Positions 31,439 through 36,068 of a DNA stretch of 36,068 bases are shown piece by piece. The position numbers were made by a program, and so were the translations under genes. Position 1 is the first letter of the stretch; every line of letters begins with the position of its first letter. Origin of the DNA: Natrialbaceae archaeon. GTDB lineage: Archaea; Halobacteriota; Halobacteria; Halobacteriales; Natrialbaceae. The stretch lies in the NCBI GenBank assembly GCA_003559215.1, contig PWMF01000128.1:1-36068 (forward strand), given 5' to 3'. The notes under the pieces were generated by a model. The model searched no databases, was not told the origin of the DNA, and saw only the letters and a program-made list of their open reading frames with translations.

Positions 31439-31774
31439 CAAGCCCGTCCCTATCATCAGCTGCTGGCGCGAGTTTTTGTTCCGATTATCGTACGGAACTC
31501 GCGTTACACAGGTCAAGTAGATAACAGAGCAGCAATCGAGTTGTCCGATAGCTGTCAAGGGTGGCCTGCTGAATATAGAGCGTGCATACAGCAGTCGATT
31601 AGTGTTGAGCTCACACAGTATCTGGTGGAGCAACCGTTCAATCGGCGTGTTCGACCTTCCTTCTAAAATAACCGACAGGATAAAATTGATCCAGCTACCC
31701 TTTGGGCACTCGGAATCCGGGATTTTCATAAGAACAGTTATAACAACAGCGAGCCACCATGAGTCTGTCAACCA
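31439..31774. other. AT-rich spacer at the left edge of the island
   Basis: A 336-base stretch without a recognised gene. It starts with a hairpin (arms at 31467-31474 and 31496-31503, with a T5 run at 31473-31477) that may end the USP transcript. From about 31504 the sequence becomes visibly A/T-richer, continuing through the next gene. The minus strand here has short open frames with haloarchaeal-unlike composition. The part around 31540-31660 gives me a weak impression of dispersed insertion-sequence remnants, but I cannot name an element. TATA-like GTTATAAC (31735-31742) precedes the next gene. Confidence 0.4.
31467..31503 (+). terminator. Candidate terminator hairpin after a USP gene
   Basis: CGCGAGTT (31467-31474) and AACTCGCG (31496-31503) form an 8-bp perfect stem with a 21-base loop, 28 bases after the USP stop. 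A T5 run overlaps the left arm, so termination is only one possible role. Confidence 0.35.
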
Positions 31775-32641
31775 ATGACAAGAGAGCGATACACACCGAC
31801 CTCACGACGAGCAGTGCTGGGAGCGATTGGAGCAGCAAGTGTGAGCGGCCTGATCGGAACAGCGACTGCAGAACCAGGGAGAGGCGAAGGTTTCCCACCG
31901 CCAGGCCGTACGCAGTATACTGATCCGGAGCCGCTGGGTGATGGTGAAGTGAAGGCGTTCTTTACAGACCACCCTCAAAACAAATGGCAATATATCGGTA
32001 TGGAACTGACCGCAGAAGCTGCCACGATTAGTGAAACAGAGTACGGTAAATCGTTGCTTGTTGATATTGATTTCCCAGGAGCCACCGAGTTTGAGTGGCT
32101 CGGTCTTAACTGGATGCCTGGTGGTCATGGACCACCGGAAGTCTACGGAGCACCGCACTTCGATATCCACTTTTACCTAGACACACAAGAAAAAATCGGA
32201 GCAATTGACGGTGTGAACTTCCCGCCTGATGAGAACAATGACCCGTATGACGTCGAAATACCTGATGACCAGTTCCCTCCCGGCTACTTCCGGACCGAAT
32301 ACGTTGTTCCGGAGATGGGCGAACACCTTTACGACCTGAACGCTCCAGAGTGGGAAGAAACCGAAGACGGCGTGCCGATCCCAAGTGGGGAGGAGTTCAC
32401 GCATACGTTTGTATGGGGTCACTGGGACGGTAATCTGAACTTCTTCGAGCCGATGATCACCACAGAGTTCTTTGAGAATCTCACTGACACCATCGTGAGT
32501 CCGATCAGTATGCCTGAGCGTCTGCCTGGCCCCGGGAGTTACCCAACTAGCTATCAGGTTGCGTACCATCAGAATCGTGATACGTACACAGTCACGCTGA
32601 AAACCTTCGAATCGTTTGATGAATCCGAGGAAGCAAACTAA
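31775..32641 (+). CDS. Tat-secreted protein, DUF5602/TTHB210-like
   Basis: A 288-residue protein. The N-terminus TPTSRRAVLGAIGAASVSGLIGTATAEPG is a Tat signal (Arg11-Arg12, hydrophobic core, AxA cleavage near residue 32) without a lipobox Cys, so a soluble secreted protein is predicted. The mature part has LGLNWMPGGHGPPEVYGAPHFDIHFYLDTQEKIGAI, a His/Asp pattern (HFDIHFY) that resembles DUF5602/TTHB210-like proteins, whose function is not established. The remainder is rich in Pro, Asn and aromatic residues. Codon use and base composition are clearly A/T-richer than the neighbours, which suggests horizontal acquisition. There is no adjacent membrane or enzyme partner. An ATG at 31759 is in another frame and is not used. 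Confidence 0.75.
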   Translation: MTRERYTPTSRRAVLGAIGAASVSGLIGTATAEPGRGEGFPPPGRTQYTDPEPLGDGEVKAFFTDHPQNKWQYIGMELTAEAATISETEYGKSLLVDIDFPGATEFEWLGLNWMPGGHGPPEVYGAPHFDIHFYLDTQEKIGAIDGVNFPPDENNDPYDVEIPDDQFPPGYFRTEYVVPEMGEHLYDLNAPEWEETEDGVPIPSGEEFTHTFVWGHWDGNLNFFEPMITTEFFENLTDTIVSPISMPERLPGPGSYPTSYQVAYHQNRDTYTVTLKTFESFDESEEAN

Positions 32642-32996
32642 TAGCGGCCTGTTAAGTTCGACACGCTTGAATATGGTTTTGTTGTATTTTTTGTGAGTGA
32701 ATAGGCGTGAGCGGATCCACGATCAACAGTCACGTTAGTTTCTGTGCGACGTTCGCGCTGTGTATCCAGCAGGACTTTGCCAACAACACTGACACCTGAT
32801 AGAAGTTACAGCGGTACGTTCGCACTCTCTACGTAACAATTCGATCGATCCAGATTCACGACCGATACTGAACAACGAAACCGCAGTATCAACTACTGGT
32901 ATCGACCGTCGCTCGAGGACGGCGAGATGGACCCCGTTTTTCTCGCTCGGCTGCCGAGCCGAACGCTTAGGAGCCACCGAGCCGAGGATCCGGTAT
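32642..32996. other. AT-rich spacer at the right edge of the island
   Basis: A 355-base region without a convincing gene. It starts with a T-rich tract (32674-32692) that may end the preceding transcript. The A/T-rich composition continues to about 32920, then changes abruptly to the GC-rich context of the class V aminotransferase. A minus-strand frame at about 32640-32790 reads like a short coding remnant (VSVVGKVLLDTQRERRTETN), which could be a transposase or repeat fragment, but I cannot assign it to an element. Confidence 0.4.
32674..32692 (+). terminator. T-rich tract after the island gene
   Basis: The tract has two T-runs of four and six bases (ending TATTTTTT at 32685-32692) starting about 33 bases after the stop at 32641. 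Archaeal termination often uses T-runs without a hairpin. Confidence 0.45.
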
Positions 32997-34103
32997 ATGG
33001 ATTACGAACGGCTCAGGGCGGAGATCCCGGCGCTCGAGCGCGCCAGCTACTTCAATACGGGCGCGGGCGGCCCCAGCCCGCGGCGAGTCGTCGAGGCCAC
33101 CGAGTCGGCGCTGGAATCCCACGAGTACGAGGCGCCCGTCGAGGACGGGATGTACGTCGCCGCCGGGGAGAGCCACGACGCGACGAAGACCGCGGTCGCC
33201 GACCTGCTGGGCGCGGACGAGGCCGAGATCGCGCTCACCCAGAGCACGACCGACGGGATCAACCGTGTCGCCGGCGCCGTCGACTGGGGCCCCGAGGACG
33301 TCGTCGTCCGGACCGACCTCGAGCACGCCGCCGGAATCCTTCCCTGGCGCCGTCTCGAGCGCGAGTACGGCGTCGAGGTGCGCGTCCTCGAGACCGAGAA
33401 CGGCCGGGTCGACCTCGAGGACGTCACGAGGGCCCTCGAGGGTGCGACTCTGTTCGAATTCAGTTCGATCACCTGGACCCACGGCACCCGCCTTCCGGTC
33501 CGCGAACTGGTCGAGATCTCCCGGGATGCGGGCGCGACAACGCTCGTCGACGCCGTCCAGTCGCCGGGTCAGACCGCCGTCGACGTCAGCGAGTGGGGGG
33601 CCGACTTCGTCGTCGGCGCGGGCCACAAGTGGCTGCTGGGTCCCTTCGGCGCCGGCTTCCTCTACGTCCGGGGGGGCGTCGAGACCGACTACGCGCCGAG
33701 CGCGATCGGCTATCGCAGCGTCGTCGATCCCAACGCCCCCGACTACGAGTACGCGCCAGGCGCGGGTCGGTTCGAGGTCGGGACGACCAGCCCCGCGACT
33801 GACGCCGGGCTCCGGGCGGCGATCGACCTGCATCGAGCGCTCGGTCCCGAGACGATCGAATCCCGCATCGAGACACTGACCGATCGCCTCAAGGATGGTC
33901 TGTCCGACGAGCGCTTACTGAGTCCGCGCGCGTTCGAGTCGGGACTGGTCACCGTCGACGTCGACGACCCCGAGGCGACCGTGGAACGGCTCGCCGACGA
34001 GGATATCGTCGTCCGCGCGCTGCCGTACCCCGAGGCGATCCGGATCTCGGTCCACGCGTTCAACACGCGAGCGGAGATCGACCGGCTGCTCGAGGCACTC
34101 TAG
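32997..34103 (+). CDS. Class V aminotransferase (cysteine-desulfurase-like fold)
   Basis: A 368-residue PLP enzyme of fold-type I, class V. Motifs in order: YFNTGAGGPSPRRV (18-31), ALTQSTTDGINRVA (79-92), RTDLEHAAGILPW (105-117), FEFSSITWTHGTRLPVREL (153-171), LVDAVQSPGQTAVDV with Asp185 and Gln188, and the PLP Lys211 in VVGAGHKWLLGPFGAGFLYV. It has no catalytic Cys loop of a cysteine desulfurase, so it is more likely a serine-glyoxylate/isopenicillin-epimerase-like aminotransferase; the substrate is unclear. Its base composition returns to GC-rich. The stop TAG overlaps that of the convergent USP via CTAG at 34100-34103. Confidence 0.92.
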   Translation: MDYERLRAEIPALERASYFNTGAGGPSPRRVVEATESALESHEYEAPVEDGMYVAAGESHDATKTAVADLLGADEAEIALTQSTTDGINRVAGAVDWGPEDVVVRTDLEHAAGILPWRRLEREYGVEVRVLETENGRVDLEDVTRALEGATLFEFSSITWTHGTRLPVRELVEISRDAGATTLVDAVQSPGQTAVDVSEWGADFVVGAGHKWLLGPFGAGFLYVRGGVETDYAPSAIGYRSVVDPNAPDYEYAPGAGRFEVGTTSPATDAGLRAAIDLHRALGPETIESRIETLTDRLKDGLSDERLLSPRAFESGLVTVDVDDPEATVERLADEDIVVRALPYPEAIRISVHAFNTRAEIDRLLEAL

Positions 34104-34543
34104 ATCGTTTTCGAGGGGTCCCGAACGACAACGACGGGTGTCGGCGACCGACGGACGACGCTCTCGGCCACACTGCCGAGCAAGACCCTCGAGATTCCCT
34201 CGCGGCCGTGGCTGCCCACGACGACGACGTCGTACCCTTCCCCTTCGGCGCACTCGACGATCTGGTCGTCGGGTTTCCCGGAACGGATCTCGGTGTCGAG
34301 GTCGCGATCGTGTTCGGCCGCCAGCTCCCGTGCGGGCTCGAGGAGCTCCTCGGCGTACTCGCGGGCCTTCTCGGTGACCGGCGGGCTGATGTCCGGGCCC
34401 TCGAAGGCGCCCCAGTACCCCTCCGGGATCTGGATGACGTGGAGGGCGGTGACGTCGGCGTCGGCGAACGTCTCGAAGGCGAACTCGAGGGCGTGTCCCG
34501 CGGGCTCGGAGCCGTCGTAGGGGACGAGGATGCGGTCGCTCAT
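34100..34543 (-). CDS. Universal stress protein (UspA family)
   Basis: A 147-residue USP: MSDRILVPYDGSEPAGHALEFAFETFADADVTALHVIQIP, then RSGKPDDQIVECAEGEGYDVVVVGSHGREGISRVLLGSVAESVVRRSPTPVVVVR, with an intact G-x2-G-x9-G-S loop. The mid-part contains a longer insert with GYWGAFEGPDISPPV between strand 2 and the second helix, as in the class of longer haloarchaeal USPs. An A/T box (CATTATG on the minus strand, 34567-34573) lies 24-30 bases before the ATG at 34543, which fits a leaderless transcript. Confidence 0.94.
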   Translation of the reverse strand: MSDRILVPYDGSEPAGHALEFAFETFADADVTALHVIQIPEGYWGAFEGPDISPPVTEKAREYAEELLEPARELAAEHDRDLDTEIRSGKPDDQIVECAEGEGYDVVVVGSHGREGISRVLLGSVAESVVRRSPTPVVVVRDPSKTI

Positions 34544-34566
34544 AGCGAGAATATGCCGACGGATCG

Positions 34567-34573
34567 CATAATG
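34567..34573 (-). promoter_or_regulatory. Probable TATA box of the USP gene at 34543
   Basis: Minus-strand CATTATG sits at leaderless-promoter distance from the start codon at 34543. Inferred from position only. Confidence 0.4.
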
Positions 34574-34624
34574 GTATCCACCGTCATCGAGACTGATACC
34601 TCGCTTCGCCCGCGGAACCGGCGG

Positions 34625-35509
34625 TCAGCGTCCGAGGCGCGACCCGAGCCGGCGCAGCCGGGAGGGGACGGGATCGTGGCGCTTCGCCAGCACGACGGTC
34701 CCGGCGGCGTGTCTGCCGACCGCCTCCGAGATCGTCCCTAGTAGCTTGTGCTGGACGAGCCCGCCACGGGAGACCCCGAGTACCGTGAGGTCGTGTTCGG
34801 TCGTCCGGTCGGTGATCGCCCCCGCGACGTCGTCGGCCTCGACCAGTTCGCGCTCGACCGATGGAACCCCCTCGAATACCCCGGCGGTCTCGGCGAGGAC
34901 GGCTTGAGCCTCCTCTCGGGAGAGCTCGGGCTCGTCGGACTCGAGGACGTGTAACAGCGTCGCGTCGGCGTCGTTCGCGCGGGCGACCGAGGCGGCCGCC
35001 TCGGTCGCGAACTCGTCGTGGGGGCCGCCGACGACCGGGACGAGCACCGATTCGACGTCGTCGGTCGGCGTCTTGATCCGCTTGACGAGGACGTCGCAGC
35101 CGGCGTCCCGAAGCACTCTGTCGAGGTGGCTGCCCAAGATGACGTCCTGCCGAGGCGGTCGACCGCGCCAGCCCAGCAGGATCGCGTCGACGTCGTACTT
35201 GTCGACGGCGCCGACGATCCCCGTGGCCACGCCGCGGGCCATTCGGATCCGCTTGTCGACGGGGACGCCTCGGGACTCGACGTACGCCGCGGCCTCCTCG
35301 AGCATCGCCTCGGTCTCGTCCTCGAGAAGGTATCGCCGTCCGTCCTGCAGCGATAGCTGGGCGGGAACCTCGAGGACGTACACCAGCAGGATGCGGTAGG
35401 AGCGGTCGGTCGCGATATCGATCGCGGTGTCGAGCTGGCGGTCCGCGGTCTCGGCGTTCGCGACCGGAACGAGCAGGGTCCCGTCCGCGCTCGAGGTGTC
35501 GTCGGTCAT
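34625..35509 (-). CDS. Tandem universal stress protein (two UspA domains)
   Basis: A 294-residue protein with an acidic N-terminal tail, domain 1 (about 10-145: GTLLVPVANAETADRQLDTAIDIA, GVATGIVGAVDKYDVDAILLGWRGRPPRQDVILGSHLDRVL) and domain 2 (about 148-280: SVLVPVVGGPHDEFATEAAASVA, LTVLGVSRGGLVQHKLLGTISEAVGRHAAGTVVLAKR). Domain 1 keeps G-x2-G-x9-G-S (GWRG...GS). Domain 2 starts GVSR and ends GT, so its first glycine pair is altered. In both domains the strand-1 DGS of ordinary USPs is replaced. A basic C-terminal tail (RLRRLGSRLGR) follows, which is not typical. It may be a regulatory module attached to a membrane partner (inference). Located 81 bases from the next USP on the same strand. 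Confidence 0.88.
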   Translation of the reverse strand: MTDDTSSADGTLLVPVANAETADRQLDTAIDIATDRSYRILLVYVLEVPAQLSLQDGRRYLLEDETEAMLEEAAAYVESRGVPVDKRIRMARGVATGIVGAVDKYDVDAILLGWRGRPPRQDVILGSHLDRVLRDAGCDVLVKRIKTPTDDVESVLVPVVGGPHDEFATEAAASVARANDADATLLHVLESDEPELSREEAQAVLAETAGVFEGVPSVERELVEADDVAGAITDRTTEHDLTVLGVSRGGLVQHKLLGTISEAVGRHAAGTVVLAKRHDPVPSRLRRLGSRLGR

Positions 35510-35645
35510 GGCAACGACTGTCCCTAACGCGGGCCGTGGGTATTACGGTTTTCCTGTCGATCACGATCGGTGACAGCCGCGTCGTTCGGGCCGACCGAGC
35601 GGTCGGATAATCAGCGGTCGGTTCGGCCGCCCGCCACGCTAGGGG

Positions 35646-36068
35646 CTACCGAACGATCGTCACCGGAACCGGTGCCCGGCGCGTCACCGTTTCGGCGACG
35701 CTACCGATCAGGATCCGCGAGATGCCGGAGCGACCGTGGCTGCCGATGACGACGTGGTCGACGTCCTTGGTTTCCGCGTACTGGAGGATCGTCCGGGAGG
35801 CGCCGCCGGTCTCGACGGCAGTCTCGAGGTCGGTCGTCTCCAGGGCGCCGGACTCTCGAAGGCGTTCGCGGGCCTCCTCGCAGATCTCCTCGCCGCGCTC
35901 CCGTGCGCGGTCGAACGCCACGGGATCGTAGTAGCCGCCCTCGGCGCCCGCGTACGAGCCCGCGGAGGGGTCGACGACGTGCAGGGCGGTGATCCGGCCG
36001 CCCGTGTAGTTCTCGGCGGCGTGCTCGAGCGCGGCCCACGAGGGCTCCGAACCGTCCAGCGGAACCAG
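35646..36068 (-). CDS. Universal stress protein, N-terminus outside window
   Basis: A partial USP whose reading frame runs off the right edge; the visible part starts LVPLDGSEPSWAALEHAAENY, so only about six N-terminal residues are missing. It continues ITALHVVDPSAGSYAG, a Glu/Arg helix with CEEARERLRESGAL, and AETKDVDHVVIGSHGRSGISRILIGSVAETVTRRAPVPVTIVR with an intact G-x2-G-x9-G-S loop. It is the eighth USP gene in the cluster and is on the same strand as the two preceding ones. Confidence 0.92.
   Translation of the reverse strand: MVPLDGSEPSWAALEHAAENYTGGRITALHVVDPSAGSYAGAEGGYYDPVAFDRARERGEEICEEARERLRESGALETTDLETAVETGGASRTILQYAETKDVDHVVIGSHGRSGISRILIGSVAETVTRRAPVPVTIVR

Noticed and set aside
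31540..32800. Possible intact insertion sequence around the DUF5602-like gene
   Set aside because: No transposase, terminal inverted repeats or target duplications could be confirmed by eye; kept only as a hypothesis for the flanks.
1..36068. tRNA, rRNA and CRISPR features
   Set aside because: Spacers were read for cloverleaf signatures, such as a GGTTCGAATCC-type arm, and for regularly spaced repeats; none was found.

Overview
The window is GC-rich, gene-dense and encodes strongly acidic proteins (Asp/Glu-rich, Lys-poor). It has Tat-type signal peptides, several A/T-rich promoter boxes about 26-30 bases before start codons (leaderless transcription), an F420/LLM-type oxidoreductase and a large set of universal stress proteins (USPs). 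Together these point to a halophilic archaeon (class Halobacteria). No rRNA, tRNA, CRISPR array or intact transposase was seen.

Left part (1-15.8 kb), mostly metabolic: a partial GNAT acetyltransferase; a DUF1326-DUF2182 pair with clustered Cys and Met; a minus-strand run of YVTN-type beta-propeller, UbiA-family prenyltransferase and LysE-type exporter; a divergent benzoylformate-decarboxylase-like ThDP enzyme; an orphan membrane histidine kinase of lower GC; an FAD-linked (GlcD/D-lactate dehydrogenase-type) oxidase divergent from a small unknown gene, with a perfect 11-bp inverted repeat exactly midway between their starts; a DsrE-like protein with an 18-bp perfect palindrome directly before its ATG; a cytoplasmic SGSH-like sulfatase; an LLM-class oxidoreductase; an ArsM-like methyltransferase without the usual arsenic-binding cysteines; a winged-helix regulator; and a quinone-oxidoreductase-like dehydrogenase.

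Middle (15.9-21 kb): three consecutive plus-strand genes for NuoL/M/N (MrpA/D)-like antiporter subunits. None of the small Mrp subunits is nearby. Only the middle protein keeps the full set of proton-path charged residues. A small four-helix membrane protein follows, then a convergent class I aminotransferase.

Right part (22.7-36.1 kb): a stress/redox neighbourhood with eight USP genes (ten USP domains) in about 12.6 kb. They are interleaved with a Tat lipoprotein, a DUF2267 protein translationally coupled to a SAM methyltransferase, a VKOR-like protein with only its CxxC cysteines, an AP-endonuclease-2-type TIM-barrel protein, a UbiB/ABC1 kinase-like protein and a class V aminotransferase. 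Between about 31.5 and 32.9 kb lies an AT-richer island carrying one Tat-secreted protein that resembles DUF5602 (TTHB210-like) proteins; it looks horizontally acquired.

The strongest candidates for something undescribed are the asymmetric three-subunit antiporter without accessory subunits, the two highly symmetric operator-like DNA elements near 9.6 and 9.97 kb, the loop-cysteine-less VKOR in a USP cluster, the DUF1326-DUF2182 module, and the cargo gene of the AT-rich island. Product names rest on motif reading by eye; no database search was run.
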